In this document: in pieces, positions 36,146 through 45,416 of the stretch | Position numbering within the stretch: position 1 is the first letter of the stretch | How the letters are laid out: each line of letters starts with the position of its first letter | Origin: Natrarchaeobius oligotrophus | GTDB taxonomy: Archaea; Halobacteriota; Halobacteria; Halobacteriales; Natrialbaceae | Direction: 5' to 3' | Assembly: GCF_003841465.1 (NCBI RefSeq) | Contig: NZ_REFZ01000001.1 | Location: 248,001 to 312,000, forward strand | Length of the DNA: 64,000 nucleotides | The notes under the pieces: generated by a model | Databases searched by the model: none | What the model was told of the DNA's origin: nothing | What the model saw: the letters and a program-made list of their open reading frames with translations, nothing else | Made by a program: the position numbers and the translations under genes

Positions 36146-36658
36146 CTACTCTTTCGTCTCGAGGACCTTCTTCGCGAGTTCGTCCCTCGAGATCTCGCCC
36201 TCGAGGTAGTCGAGCGCCCAGCCGACGTCGACGAACAGCCCGAGCACGTGCGCACCGTCGCGCTCGAGGTAGAGTTCGATGGTCTCGACCTCGTCTTTGA
36301 ACCGGTCGGGGTCCGAGATCGCGTACGCGAGGTCGTGTGCGACTTCCTCGAGTTCGGCGTACAGCTCGTCGGTATCGGTGGTCTCGGTCTGGACGACGAC
36401 GCCGATGCTGTTGCCCTCGCGTTCGACCTGCGTGATGGTCACTTTCTCGCTGCCGGTTTCGACGTCGCCGTCGAAGCCGGGAATGTCGTCGTCGCCGTCA
36501 CCGTCGTCGTAGCCATCGTCACCGTCGTCACCGCCGTCGTAGCCGTCGTCTCCGTCGTCATCGTCGTCGATCTCTTCGCCGGTTTCTGTACTGGAACAGC
36601 CCGCGAGCACGGTAGCGAGCGCGGCTCCACTGCCAAGGAGGATTTTTCGTCGCTCCAT
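36146..36658 (-). CDS. Putative lipoprotein with Asp/Gly repeat linker
   Basis: The protein has 170 residues. MERRKILLGSGAALATVLAGC contains an ERRKILLG Tat-like pair and a lipobox LAGC at residues 18-21, so it should be exported and lipid-anchored. Residues about 28-60 are tandem DDGYDDGD-type acidic repeats. A folded domain of about 105 residues follows (VTITQVEREGNSIGVVVQTE, then HDLAYAISD and a C-terminal helix). I do not recognise the domain. TAATTACTAAT lies about 30-40 nt upstream of the start. Confidence 0.7.
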   Translation of the reverse strand: MERRKILLGSGAALATVLAGCSSTETGEEIDDDDDGDDGYDGGDDGDDGYDDGDGDDDIPGFDGDVETGSEKVTITQVEREGNSIGVVVQTETTDTDELYAELEEVAHDLAYAISDPDRFKDEVETIELYLERDGAHVLGLFVDVGWALDYLEGEISRDELAKKVLETKE

Positions 36659-37004
36659 GGTCGAGCGGTCGAGAGACGACCGGATTAGTAATTAGCTCGT
36701 ACCTCCGGAGTCGTTGATCAGCCGTCGTCGTTCGTTCTTTCAACAGTGTTTCAGAAGAATTGATGTCTGATACGCCGGAATTTTCGAGTTACGGCGATCG
36801 ATCGGCGAACCGGCGTTCGGAATCGATTACTTTCCGGAATCGACGATCGTTCGGACTCGAGGGTAGTCACAGCTTTCGAAAGAAATCGGGAGTACGGACG
36901 GCGTACCGGCGAGGCCAATCGGTGCCTACCGATCCGTTAGCCGGTCTCCACCGCCGCGACGAGCGGGGGTCAGCCGTCGACGAACGACGCGGTCGCCGGA
37001 CGGG
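36659..37004. other. Intergenic region, no gene seen
   Basis: These 346 nt hold the promoter of the lipoprotein gene near 36685-36700 and the region after the minD stop. An open frame on the plus strand (36760-37206) runs antisense into minD, and its composition matches a shadow of the minD tail. I see no convincing gene or hairpin here. Confidence 0.5.
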
Positions 37005-37925
37005 CTACGACGGATCGGATTCGGCTTCCGTGATCGCACTCGAGACGTCGTCGTGGGCCGCTTCGGTCTCGGAGGTGTCCGGGGATCGGTCCGCGTGGGG
37101 TGTCGCATCGACCGCCGCGTCGCCGGCGTCCTCGGAGGTCGCATCGACCGCCGCGTCGTCGGGCGTCGCATCGACTGCTGAGCCGTCCGCGTCGTCGGCC
37201 GACTGATCGGGAATCTCGATCCCGGCGAGGTCGGCCGCGAGCCGACGGTAGGAATCGGACGCGGGGCTGTCCGGATCGTAGACGACCAGCGGCGTTCCGG
37301 CGTAGACGCTCTCGCGGGAGGTCGGATCCTCGGGAACCGTCCCGAGCAACGGCACGCCCAGCCTGTCGGCGATCTCCTCGTAACTGACGTCGCTGTCCGG
37401 ATGCGTCCGGGTCACGACGAGCCCGGCGAGATCGCCGCCGGCGCGGTCCGTCAACTCGACGGTCTTCTGGGAGTCCTGGACGGCGGCGGGTTCGGGAGTG
37501 GAGACGACGACGACGGCGTCTGCGAGGCCGAGCGGGAGGACGGTCTCGTGGCTGATGCCGGCACCGACGTCGAGAAAGACGAAGTCGTACGTCGAGCGAA
37601 GCTCCGAGACGGCCTCCCGAAGCCCTTCGGGCGAGGTCTCGGCGTACTCGTCGAGGTCGGTTCCGCTGGGAACGGCGACGATGTTGTCGGCGAGGCGGTA
37701 AGTCGCGTCCTCGATCGACACGTCGCCGGCCAGCACGTCGTGCAGGGTCGTCGCGTCGGGAGTCAGGCTGACGAATCCGGCCAGGTTCGCCATGCCGAGG
37801 TCCGTGTCGACGATGGCGACGCGCTCGCCTGCCAGCGCGAGCGCCGTCCCGAGGTTCACCGTCGTCGTCGTCTTCCCGACACCGCCCTTTCCGCTCGCGA
37901 TAGCATAGACAGTCTCGTGGGACAT
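37005..37925 (-). CDS. MinD/ParA family ATPase with repeated acidic C-terminal tail
   Basis: The protein has 306 residues. The P-loop is KGGVGKTTTTVN at residues 13-24, with the deviant Walker A Lys of the MinD/ParA group. DTDLGMANL near 41, DFVFLDVGAG near 116 and VVVSTPEPAAVQD near 138 are further family motifs. The last 60 residues contain three copies of an AVDAT(P/S)xDA unit and are disordered. In archaea such ATPases position partners such as archaella or chemosensory arrays; the partner here is unknown. It is divergent from prf1, with 157 nt between them. Confidence 0.85.
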   Translation of the reverse strand: MSHETVYAIASGKGGVGKTTTTVNLGTALALAGERVAIVDTDLGMANLAGFVSLTPDATTLHDVLAGDVSIEDATYRLADNIVAVPSGTDLDEYAETSPEGLREAVSELRSTYDFVFLDVGAGISHETVLPLGLADAVVVVSTPEPAAVQDSQKTVELTDRAGGDLAGLVVTRTHPDSDVSYEEIADRLGVPLLGTVPEDPTSRESVYAGTPLVVYDPDSPASDSYRRLAADLAGIEIPDQSADDADGSAVDATPDDAAVDATSEDAGDAAVDATPHADRSPDTSETEAAHDDVSSAITEAESDPS

Positions 37926-38050
37926 ACTCGAATACTGTCCGGACAGTGGAACGGCAACACCGTGAATCTTACCCCCGTTTGCGGTCGGACGACGGGATTC
38001 GTCGGCGAGCCCGAATCGACGGCGGTCCGCGATTCGACGGCGTTCAAAGA

Positions 38051-38058
38051 ATACTTAG
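38051..38058 (+). promoter_or_regulatory. TATA box for prf1
   Basis: ATACTTAG lies 25-32 nt before the prf1 ATG at 38083, as expected for a leaderless haloarchaeal mRNA. Confidence 0.55.
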
Positions 38059-38082
38059 CTACAGCACCGTTTTGTACGGCCA

Positions 38083-39342
38083 ATGAGCCAGGAGGGCGAG
38101 CAGGAGCAGTCCGACCGGAAGAAATACGAGTTCCGGAAGGTCATCGAGGATCTCACGAACTACGAGGGGTCCGGAACGCAGCTCGTGACGATCTACGTTC
38201 CGGAGGACCGACAGGTCAGCGACGTCGTCCAGCACGTGACCCAGGAACACAGCGAGGCGGCCAACATCAAGTCCAAGCAGACCCGAACCAACGTTCAGGA
38301 CGCGTTGACGAGCATCAAGGATCGGCTGCGGTACTACGACACGTATCCGCCGGAGAACGGGATGGTGCTGTTCTCCGGGGCCGTCGACTCCGGCGGCGGC
38401 CAGACCGATATGGTCACCAGGGTACTCGAGAGCCCGCCCCAGCCGGTCGAATCCTTCCGGTACCACTGCGACTCCGACTTCCTGACGGAGCCACTCGAGG
38501 AGATGCTCGCGGACAAGGGACTGTACGGCTTGGTCGTCCTCGATCGTCGCGAGGCGAACGTCGGCTGGCTGAAGGGGAAACGCATCGAACCCGTCAAGTC
38601 GGCCTCGTCGCTCGTCCCCGGCAAGCAGCGAAAGGGTGGCCAGTCCGCACAACGATTCGCCCGCCTGCGCCTCGAGGCGATCGACAACTTCTATCAGGAG
38701 GTCGCGGGGATGGCAAACGACCTCTTCGTCCCGAAACGCCACGACCTCGACGGCATCCTCGTCGGCGGTCCCTCCCCGACGAAAGACGAGTTCCTCGACG
38801 GCGACTACCTCCACCACGAGATCCAGGACAAGGTGCTCGGCAAGTTCGACGTCGCCTACACCGACGAGTCGGGGCTGAAGGATCTGGTCGACAACGCCGA
38901 AGACGCCCTCGCCGACGCGGAGGTGATGAAGGACAAACGACAGATGGAGGAGTTCTTCGAGGAACTCAACGCGGGCGAGCTCGCGACGTACGGCTTCGAG
39001 CAGACCCGCCGAAACCTGATGATGGGCGCGGTCGACCGGCTGCTGATCAGCGAGGACCTGCGTAAGGACGTCGTCAGCTACGACTGCGAGGAGTGTGGAA
39101 ACACCGACCGCGAGGTCATCGATCGGCGCAAGTTCACGCCCGAGCACACCTGCAGCGAGTGCGAAAGCGAGGTCGAGGCGACCGACGAGGACCGCGAGGA
39201 CGCCATCGATCACCTGATCGAAATCGCAGAACAGCGCGGGACCGAAACCAAGTTCATCTCCACCGACTTCGAGAAGGGCGAACAGCTCTACGACGCCTTC
39301 GGCGGCTTCGCCGGCCTGTTGCGCTACTCGACCGGCGTCTAG
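38083..39342 (+). CDS. prf1: Peptide chain release factor aRF1
   Basis: The protein has 419 residues. It recognises all three stop codons and releases the nascent chain. The decoding motif NIKS is at residues 61-64, and the catalytic GGQ at 185-187 lies in KGGQSAQRFARL. The C-terminal domain carries a zinc-type cluster (CEECGNTDRE and CSECESEVEA) typical of the haloarchaeal protein. The N-terminal extension of about 20 residues is acidic. No second copy is in the window. Confidence 0.97.
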   Translation: MSQEGEQEQSDRKKYEFRKVIEDLTNYEGSGTQLVTIYVPEDRQVSDVVQHVTQEHSEAANIKSKQTRTNVQDALTSIKDRLRYYDTYPPENGMVLFSGAVDSGGGQTDMVTRVLESPPQPVESFRYHCDSDFLTEPLEEMLADKGLYGLVVLDRREANVGWLKGKRIEPVKSASSLVPGKQRKGGQSAQRFARLRLEAIDNFYQEVAGMANDLFVPKRHDLDGILVGGPSPTKDEFLDGDYLHHEIQDKVLGKFDVAYTDESGLKDLVDNAEDALADAEVMKDKRQMEEFFEELNAGELATYGFEQTRRNLMMGAVDRLLISEDLRKDVVSYDCEECGNTDREVIDRRKFTPEHTCSECESEVEATDEDREDAIDHLIEIAEQRGTETKFISTDFEKGEQLYDAFGGFAGLLRYSTGV

Positions 39343-39526
39343 ACGTCCTGCTCGACGGATCGCTCTCCCGACGCGACCTCGGTCGACGATCGCTCCTCCC
39401 GCGCTATCCGCTCAGTGCGCGTTGCGATAGTCCGCGAACTCCTGGCGCAGTTCGCCGCCTCGAGCGACGACGACCCGACTGTTTCCCGCTCGCGGTTCTC
39501 GGAGGGGCCGCCGGTCGACGACGAGA

Positions 39527-39772
39527 TCAGAGCATTCCGCGGAGGTAGACCGCGTCGTCGGTGATCTCGAGAACGCTCCCTTCGTCCAGCGGATGGGTTT
39601 CCTCGGTGACGGTTCCCCAGCCCAGTTTCGCCCTGACGGTGTCCACGAGTCCCGGATCGGGATCGACGTACGCGCGGCGCTCTTCGACCGCGACGAGGAT
39701 GCCGACCTCGGTCCCGTCGGCGTTCAACACGCGTTTCCCCTCGTCCGCTTCGGTGAACGTTTCTCTCGTCAT
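39527..39772 (-). CDS. PRC-barrel domain protein
   Basis: The protein has 81 residues from MTRETFTEADEGKRVLNADG. It is a single small beta-barrel: VLNADGTEVGILVAVEERRAYVDPDPGL, then EGSVLEITDDAVYLRG. PRC barrels are found in photosynthetic reaction centre H subunits and the RimM family; stand-alone archaeal copies have no settled role. The open frame extends upstream to 39847, but the Arg-rich prefix is unlikely to be coding. Confidence 0.75.
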   Translation of the reverse strand: MTRETFTEADEGKRVLNADGTEVGILVAVEERRAYVDPDPGLVDTVRAKLGWGTVTEETHPLDEGSVLEITDDAVYLRGML

Positions 39773-40009
39773 TCGTTCGCTCGTCTCCACTCCCCGCGAC
39801 GCGTCGGATCGACGTCCCGAACGGCGACGAACGGACGATCCGAGCATAAACCGCCGAAATCGTTTCGGCCGTTCACCAGTTCGTTACTGCGCCTCGAGTC
39901 GTCGCTACGTCGGTAATTTCCGCTTTCTCGCTCGTCATCGAACGACGGAAACGGAGCGAGCGGGACAACAGAAGGGTTATGCCGGTAGTAACGTATTACC
40001 ACTCGATCA

Positions 40010-40765
40010 ATGGACGATTCCCCGTCCCTCTTCGCATCGCTCGACGACCCCCGCATCACGGAGCAGTTCTGCCGGCGGCTCCGACGACCGGCCGGCAACG
40101 TGTATCTCCTCGGCGTGGTCCACGACCACCCGGCGAGCGTCGCGCGCGTCGAGCGCGTCCTCGAGGCGGTCGATCCGGACGTGCTGGCGCTCGAGTTGCC
40201 GCCGGCGGCCGTCCCGCTGTACCGGGCGTACGCCGCCGACGAGGGAGCCGACGGCTCCCCCCGGTTCGGCGGCGAGATGAGCGCGGCGATCGGCGCAGCG
40301 GCGGGTGCGGACGTCGTCGGCATCGACGCGCCAAACTGGTCGTTTCTCCGGCGGCTCGTGACCCGGCTGGTCGCGGACCGGGTCTCGCCCGCGACCGCGC
40401 GGCGGCTCGTCTCGAGCGTCGGCGGCGCGACGCGTGAGGCGCTCGCCTGTCGCGTCGCGGCGACGTTAACCCACGCGACGTCGATGACCGTCGCGCGCGA
40501 CGATCCGATCGAGTACGACTGCTCGCACACCGACCCGCCGGCGGAGCAGGCCGCACACGAACGTTCGCACGTCGCAACCGTCCAGGCGCTGCTCGGAAGC
40601 GTCGAGACGGACGGCACCGCGCTTTCGTACCGCGACGAGACCCGCGAGCGCTGTATGGTCGACAGGCTGCGGGAGCACGAAGCGGGAGGCGATCTCGTCG
40701 CCGTGGTCGGCGTCGATCACCTCGATCGGCTCGAGGAGGCCCTGTCCGAGCCCGATCGCGAGTGA
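40010..40765 (+). CDS. TraB-like family protein
   Basis: The protein has 251 residues. The domain shows VYLLGVVHDHPASVARV near 31, VLALELPP near 57, DVVGIDAPNW near 104, YRDETRERCMVDRL near 204 and VVGVDHLDRL near 233. This is the TraB/TIKI-like fold, whose members include putative metal-dependent peptidases or membrane-associated proteins; the His-, Glu- and Arg-rich motifs would form the active site. Unlike many members there is no C-terminal membrane part. Function here is not known. Confidence 0.75.
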   Translation: MDDSPSLFASLDDPRITEQFCRRLRRPAGNVYLLGVVHDHPASVARVERVLEAVDPDVLALELPPAAVPLYRAYAADEGADGSPRFGGEMSAAIGAAAGADVVGIDAPNWSFLRRLVTRLVADRVSPATARRLVSSVGGATREALACRVAATLTHATSMTVARDDPIEYDCSHTDPPAEQAAHERSHVATVQALLGSVETDGTALSYRDETRERCMVDRLREHEAGGDLVAVVGVDHLDRLEEALSEPDRE

Positions 40766-40844
40766 GACGGGGGATCTCCGACGGCGAACGGGCGCGTTCT
40801 GCCGGTTCGGGAGCGGTACGGTCACCGCTTCGCGACGGTCGTTC

Positions 40845-41171
40845 TCAGTGACGAAGCGTGGACACGCAGTGCCAGCAGTAGGTGAACGTCTGATCCGCCG
40901 CGTTGCGCGCGCTGCAGTGGGGACAGCGAATCGTCTCGCCGTCGAGGTCGCGAGCGTCCCGGGGTGGCGGATCGACCCCGGGGACGTCGTCCGTCGCTCG
41001 CGGGTACCGGTCCGGCCCCGGTGCCGACTGGGACCGCGCGCGGTTGGGGTCGGCGAACGAGGGCGAACTCGTTCCCTCGCCGTCGTCGCGGCGGGCGTAC
41101 ACGTAGTACAGTACCAGATGGAGGAGGGCGAACAGGACCACGTAGCCGACGAGCCAACCCCAGAGCTCCAT
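40845..41171 (-). CDS. Membrane-anchored zinc-ribbon protein (DUF7577-like)
   Basis: The protein has 108 residues from MELWGWLVGYVVLFALLHLV, one N-terminal membrane helix. A disordered Arg/Pro/Asp-rich linker follows (residues 28-80). The C-terminus is a zinc ribbon, CPHCSARNAADQTFTYCWHC. This design suits a cytoplasmic ribbon held at the membrane. The role is unknown. An upstream ATG at 41192 adds seven residues and is less likely. Confidence 0.75.
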   Translation of the reverse strand: MELWGWLVGYVVLFALLHLVLYYVYARRDDGEGTSSPSFADPNRARSQSAPGPDRYPRATDDVPGVDPPPRDARDLDGETIRCPHCSARNAADQTFTYCWHCVSTLRH

Positions 41172-41245
41172 CACCGTGTCATACGTTCGCAAGACACTTG
41201 GGTGTTCCCCGATTCAGCGAACGCGAAGGGTCAGCGTCGGGTGAA

Positions 41246-42145
41246 TTAGTGGGGCGGCTGAAGGTCGCGCTCGAACTCGTCGAAGACGTCGAGGTCGTCC
41301 GGCAGATCGTACTCGAGGCGGCGTTGATCCTGTCTGTTGACGCCCGCCTCCTCGAGCGGGGTCGCGACCGACTCCCAGCCGGGTTTGATCTTGACGCTCC
41401 GAGCCGGCATGCCGACCGCGATGTGGTGGGCGGGGATGTCGTGTTGAACGACGCCGCGCGCACCGACGATAGCGTTTTCGCCGACCTTGTTTCCGGCCCG
41501 AACCATCGAGTCGTACGTCAGCCTGACGTCGTCTTCGACGATGGTGTGGTAGTTTCGGACCGCGGTCTGGTCGACGACGTCGTGGTCGTGGCTGTAGACG
41601 TGGACGCCGTCGGAGATCGACACCCGATCGCCGATCGTCAGCCTTCCGCGGTCGTCGAGGTGAACGTCGTCGTGGACGACCGCGTTGTCCCCGATCGTGA
41701 TGTTGTGGCCGTACGTGAACGTGATTCCCTTGAAAAAGCGGCAGTTCTCTCCGCAGTCGGCAAAGAGGTGATCCGCGAGCATTCGTCGAAACCGGAGGGC
41801 GAACTCCACGTTGTCCGCGATCGGGAGGCTGTCGAACTGCCGCCAGAGCCACTGGAGGTGCTTCGACCGTCTGAACTCGTCCTCGTCCTTTTCGGCGTAG
41901 TACTCGCTCTCTAACGTGGTGTTACAGGGATCGTAACTCTGCAGACGCACTTTCGTCGCCGCCGAAACCGACGCACCGTCCTGCCAGCGGTCGTACGCCT
42001 CCCTGTCTCCGGAGAGGTCGATCAGGACGTCCTCGACGACCGAACAGGTGTCCTCGCCGCTCGAGAGCCGCCGGTCGACCTCGTCGATGAACTCGCGCAT
42101 ACCCGTCTCCGCATCCTCGGGGAGAGAGACGTACCGCTTTGTCAT
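41246..42145 (-). CDS. Left-handed beta-helix (hexapeptide) acyltransferase
   Basis: The protein has 299 residues. Residues 1-115 are a helical N-terminal part. From about 130 the hexapeptide repeat reads TFTYGHNITIGDNAVVHDDV, RLTIGDRVSISDGVHVYSHD, IVEDDVRLTYDSMVRAGNKV and ENAIVGARGVVQHDI, ending in HHIAVGMPARSVKI. The His in YSHDHD is likely catalytic. Such enzymes acetylate or otherwise acylate sugars, CoA-dependent. The acceptor is unknown; no sugar-nucleotide genes lie nearby. Confidence 0.85.
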   Translation of the reverse strand: MTKRYVSLPEDAETGMREFIDEVDRRLSSGEDTCSVVEDVLIDLSGDREAYDRWQDGASVSAATKVRLQSYDPCNTTLESEYYAEKDEDEFRRSKHLQWLWRQFDSLPIADNVEFALRFRRMLADHLFADCGENCRFFKGITFTYGHNITIGDNAVVHDDVHLDDRGRLTIGDRVSISDGVHVYSHDHDVVDQTAVRNYHTIVEDDVRLTYDSMVRAGNKVGENAIVGARGVVQHDIPAHHIAVGMPARSVKIKPGWESVATPLEEAGVNRQDQRRLEYDLPDDLDVFDEFERDLQPPH

Positions 42146-42247
42146 ACTCGAGGTATTGCCCGCGGAGTTGATAGGGGTTCGGTTGTGCGTCCGGCTTGCC
42201 GGTCCCGAGCGGAAGCGTTCGACGCGGACCGGGGCCGCGATCAGGTG

Positions 42248-42457
42248 TCAGGGATCGGCCGACTGCCACCGCGAGAACAGCAACGCGGGCAGCGCGATCG
42301 ACCCGATCACCAGCAACACCGCCACGACGCCCGTGCCGACGGTGAGACGATCGGGCTCGACCGTCAACCGCCACATCACGACGGGCACGAGTACGGCGAC
42401 GGCGAGTACGACGGCGACCAGGACGCGTCCGATCGGCCGCCCGCGAGCGTCGTCCAT
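42248..42457 (-). CDS. Small two-helix membrane protein
   Basis: The protein has 69 residues from MDDARGRPIGRVLVAVVLAV. Two strongly hydrophobic helices are at about 12-29 and 42-61, with a charged loop WRLTVEPDRLTVG between them. The frame extends upstream to 42760, overlapping the aldo/keto reductase gene antisense; the prefix is not gene-like. Function unknown. Confidence 0.6.
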   Translation of the reverse strand: MDDARGRPIGRVLVAVVLAVAVLVPVVMWRLTVEPDRLTVGTGVVAVLLVIGSIALPALLFSRWQSADP

Positions 42458-42602
42458 GCACGGACTAGTCAATCGGCGACCAAGAGCGCACCGATCGTTC
42501 CACGTTCGAAGCTGCCGGGATCGAGTCGAATCGCCGAACCCGTTCGGAACGTCCGCTCGCCCGTTCCGTACGCCATAAGTCGTCGCGCTACGAAGGGGGC
42601 GT

Positions 42603-43658
42603 ATGCAATACCGCGAACTGGGCGACTCCGGCGTCGAAGTCAGCGAGGTCGGCTTCGGCGCGTGGGTCGTCGGCACCGACTGGTGGGGCGACCGAACGGA
42701 AGAGGACGCGATCGAGATGATCCGCCACGCCGTCGACCGGGGGATAACGTACTTCGACACCGGCGACGTCTACGGCCACGGTCGAAGCGAGGAACTGATC
42801 GGGGAGGCCCTGTCGGACGTTCGCGACGAGGTGACGATCGCTACCAAAGTCGGCTACGACTTCTACAACAACCCGCAGGCCGGCCACGGCGAACTCCCCA
42901 AGGAGATGGATCCCGACTACCTGCGAGAAGCCGTCGAGAGGAGCCTCGAGCGCCTGGGCGTCGACTCCGTCGACGTCCTCCAGTTGCACAACGCCAACGT
43001 CGAGGAGATCACGCCCGACGTCCTCGAGTTGCTCGACGAACTCGAAGAGGAGGGGACAATCGAGGCGAGGGGCCTCGCGCTCGGTCCCTCGATCGGCTGG
43101 CTCGCGGAGGGCGACTTCGCGATCGAAGAAGCGTTCGACTCGGTCCAGCTCGTCTGGAACGTGCTCGAACAGGAGGTCGGCAACCACTTCCTCGAGACGG
43201 TCGACGAGACCGGCTCTTCGACGAGCCTGATTCCGCGCGTCCCTCACTCCTCGGGAATTTTGAACGAGCAGGTGACGCCCGACACCGAACTCGGCGAGGG
43301 AGATCACCGCGGGTTCCGTCCCGACGAGTGGTACGAAACCGGCTGGGAGAAACTCGAGAAACTACGGTTTTTGGAACGCGACGGCGAGCGGACGATGGGA
43401 CAGGCTTCGATCGCGTGGCTGCTCTCGCACGATCCGGTCGCGACCGTCACGCCGACGTTCCGGACGACCGACGACGTCGACGAGTGGGCGGCGGCGAGCG
43501 ACGTGGCGAAACTCACGGACGACGAGATGGACCGGGTCGACGAACTGTACCGGAACGACTTCGACATCGATCGCGACGACGGCATGGACGCGCTCCGATC
43601 GTCGGTCGACGGCGCGGATATCGAATCCGCCGGTCTCGACAAGCTCGCGGCGGACTGA
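42603..43658 (+). CDS. Aldo/keto reductase
   Basis: The protein has 351 residues. It is an NADPH-dependent (beta/alpha)8-barrel oxidoreductase. The catalytic tetrad is visible: Asp in FDTGDVYGHG (near 56), Tyr in the same motif, Lys in IATKVGYD (near 83) and His in LQLHNANVEE (near 127). The C-terminal NADPH-binding loop (TPTFRTTDDVDEW) is conserved. Substrate identity is not predictable. The start ATG directly follows a short AT-containing stretch. Confidence 0.9.
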   Translation: MQYRELGDSGVEVSEVGFGAWVVGTDWWGDRTEEDAIEMIRHAVDRGITYFDTGDVYGHGRSEELIGEALSDVRDEVTIATKVGYDFYNNPQAGHGELPKEMDPDYLREAVERSLERLGVDSVDVLQLHNANVEEITPDVLELLDELEEEGTIEARGLALGPSIGWLAEGDFAIEEAFDSVQLVWNVLEQEVGNHFLETVDETGSSTSLIPRVPHSSGILNEQVTPDTELGEGDHRGFRPDEWYETGWEKLEKLRFLERDGERTMGQASIAWLLSHDPVATVTPTFRTTDDVDEWAAASDVAKLTDDEMDRVDELYRNDFDIDRDDGMDALRSSVDGADIESAGLDKLAAD

Positions 43659-43733
43659 CGACGGCGCGGCGGTTCGTCCGGCCGACCTCGTCGGCGGCCG
43701 AATTCGCGGTACAACTGTTTTCGACGGACGCGG

Positions 43734-45416
43734 TCACTCCTCGGCGACGGGCACCGAAAGCGTCACGAGCGCGCCGCCTCCGTCGTGCTCCGAGATCGAG
43801 AGTCGTCCGTCCGAGAGCGTCGCCGTCCACTCGGCGATCCAGAGGCCGAGCCCGCTACCGTGATCGAGGGGCGTCTCGGTCAGGTTGTGGAGAACTCGGC
43901 GCTCGACGTCGGGAATCCCGGATCCGTCGTCGCGGACCGAGAGGTGGACGCTGTCTGCAGTTCGGTCGATCCGAACGGCCACCTGCGGCACGTCGGAGTC
44001 GTTGTGGTCGACGGCGTTCTCGAGGAGGTTCTCGAGCGTCGCCTCGAGTAGCATCTCGGACGCGACGGTCGCCCGGATCGGCTCGTCGGGAACCGCCATC
44101 TCGAACGTCGCGTCGGGGTACGTCGATCGAACGTCGTCGAGGACGCGACGGACGACGGTCGAAACGGACACGACCTCGCGTGCACCCGAGGCGGTGATCG
44201 TCCGCTCGAGCGTTCGGGCCTTGTCGCTGAGGTCGACCACCTGCATGGCGCTCTCTCTGGCCGCGTCGATGTGTTCGGCCGTCGGCTCGGTCGCCGTCTC
44301 GGCGGCCGAATCGAGGTGGCCGACGACCAGCGAGAGCTCGTTTCGAACGTTGTGCTGGAGAACGCGGTTGAGGACGCTGATCCGTTGTTCGCGCTCGACG
44401 AGGTCGGTCACGTCGTCGAAGTAGATGATGCGACCGGTCCGCCGGTCGAACCGATCGGTGAGCGTCGTCGATCGTCGTCGGTAGATGCGCGTTCGTCCCT
44501 CCGTCCGGACGACGAACTCTCCGTCCCCGCTCGCGAGCGTCTCGGGGAGCGAACCGTCGCTGCCGTCGGGAAGGACGTCCGCGATCGGATCACCGATCTC
44601 GGGATCGTCGAGGACGCGCCTCCCGACGTCGTTGACGTCGACGACGGTGTCGGTTCGGTCGACCACGATCACCGCGTCGTCGAGCTCCTCGACGAGTTTG
44701 TCCCTCGCGACCGGCCGGAGATCGAGGAGGTCGAAGTGAAAGAGTGCGACCGCGAACGTCCCACCCGAGATGGTCAGTGCGGTCGTCGTGAAATCGATGG
44801 TCGACCCCGTCTCGGTGACGACGTTGACGACCACGTTCGTCGCCAGCGGAACGACCCCACCGATCATCAGCAGAGCCGACTGCTTTCGGTAGATCGCGCC
44901 GGACCGAACGAAAACGAAGGCCAACATCGCGAGCCCAGCGCCGACGAGCGCGTAGGAGTAAAACAGGTTGAGCCAGAAGAGCGCGCCGGGCTCGAACGCC
45001 ACGACCGAGGCACCGTTGGCTCGCACCACGGTCGTCGAACGCCAGAAGTATCCGTGGAGCGGATTGGTGAACATGGCGACCAGCGTGAGCGCGGGAACGA
45101 CCGAAAGCGCCGCGTACACCCGCTTCGAGAACCACTCGGTCTTGCCGGCGTAGGTCGTCGCAACGACGAAGTACGCGACGGGGACGAGCACGGTTCCGGG
45201 GTACCGGATCCGGTTCCAGAGGTACACCGACTCGGGGTTCGTGGCACCGATGCTCAACCCGTACGGCAACGCCCACGCCGCGGCACCGCCCAGTAACACC
45301 GCGAGCGGCCACGCCATCGGATTGGGTCGGTGACGTATCGCCTCGAGCGCGACCACGAGCGCGAGCGCTCCGCTGGTGAGAACGACAATCACCGGAACCG
45401 AAACCACCCACTCCAT
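43734..45416 (-). CDS. Histidine kinase with 7TM sensor, PAS and HATPase domains
   Basis: The protein has 560 residues. About seven membrane segments fill residues 1-215 (histidine kinase N-terminal 7TM type). A PAS-like domain follows near 220-340 (DDAVIVVDRTDTVVDVND, then IIYFDDVTDL). The H-box LQHNVRNELS, near 350, has the His for phosphorylation. The ATPase domain shows ENLLENAVDHND (N-box), DDGSGIPD (G1) and GSGLGLWIAEW (G2). No receiver domain or response regulator is adjacent, so its partner must be elsewhere. A TATA box and a palindrome lie just upstream. Confidence 0.92.
   Translation of the reverse strand: MEWVVSVPVIVVLTSGALALVVALEAIRHRPNPMAWPLAVLLGGAAAWALPYGLSIGATNPESVYLWNRIRYPGTVLVPVAYFVVATTYAGKTEWFSKRVYAALSVVPALTLVAMFTNPLHGYFWRSTTVVRANGASVVAFEPGALFWLNLFYSYALVGAGLAMLAFVFVRSGAIYRKQSALLMIGGVVPLATNVVVNVVTETGSTIDFTTTALTISGGTFAVALFHFDLLDLRPVARDKLVEELDDAVIVVDRTDTVVDVNDVGRRVLDDPEIGDPIADVLPDGSDGSLPETLASGDGEFVVRTEGRTRIYRRRSTTLTDRFDRRTGRIIYFDDVTDLVEREQRISVLNRVLQHNVRNELSLVVGHLDSAAETATEPTAEHIDAARESAMQVVDLSDKARTLERTITASGAREVVSVSTVVRRVLDDVRSTYPDATFEMAVPDEPIRATVASEMLLEATLENLLENAVDHNDSDVPQVAVRIDRTADSVHLSVRDDGSGIPDVERRVLHNLTETPLDHGSGLGLWIAEWTATLSDGRLSISEHDGGGALVTLSVPVAEE

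Noticed and set aside
36760-37206. 148-residue plus-strand frame
   Set aside because: Most of the second half mirrors the repeated minD tail antisense, and there is no promoter or domain.
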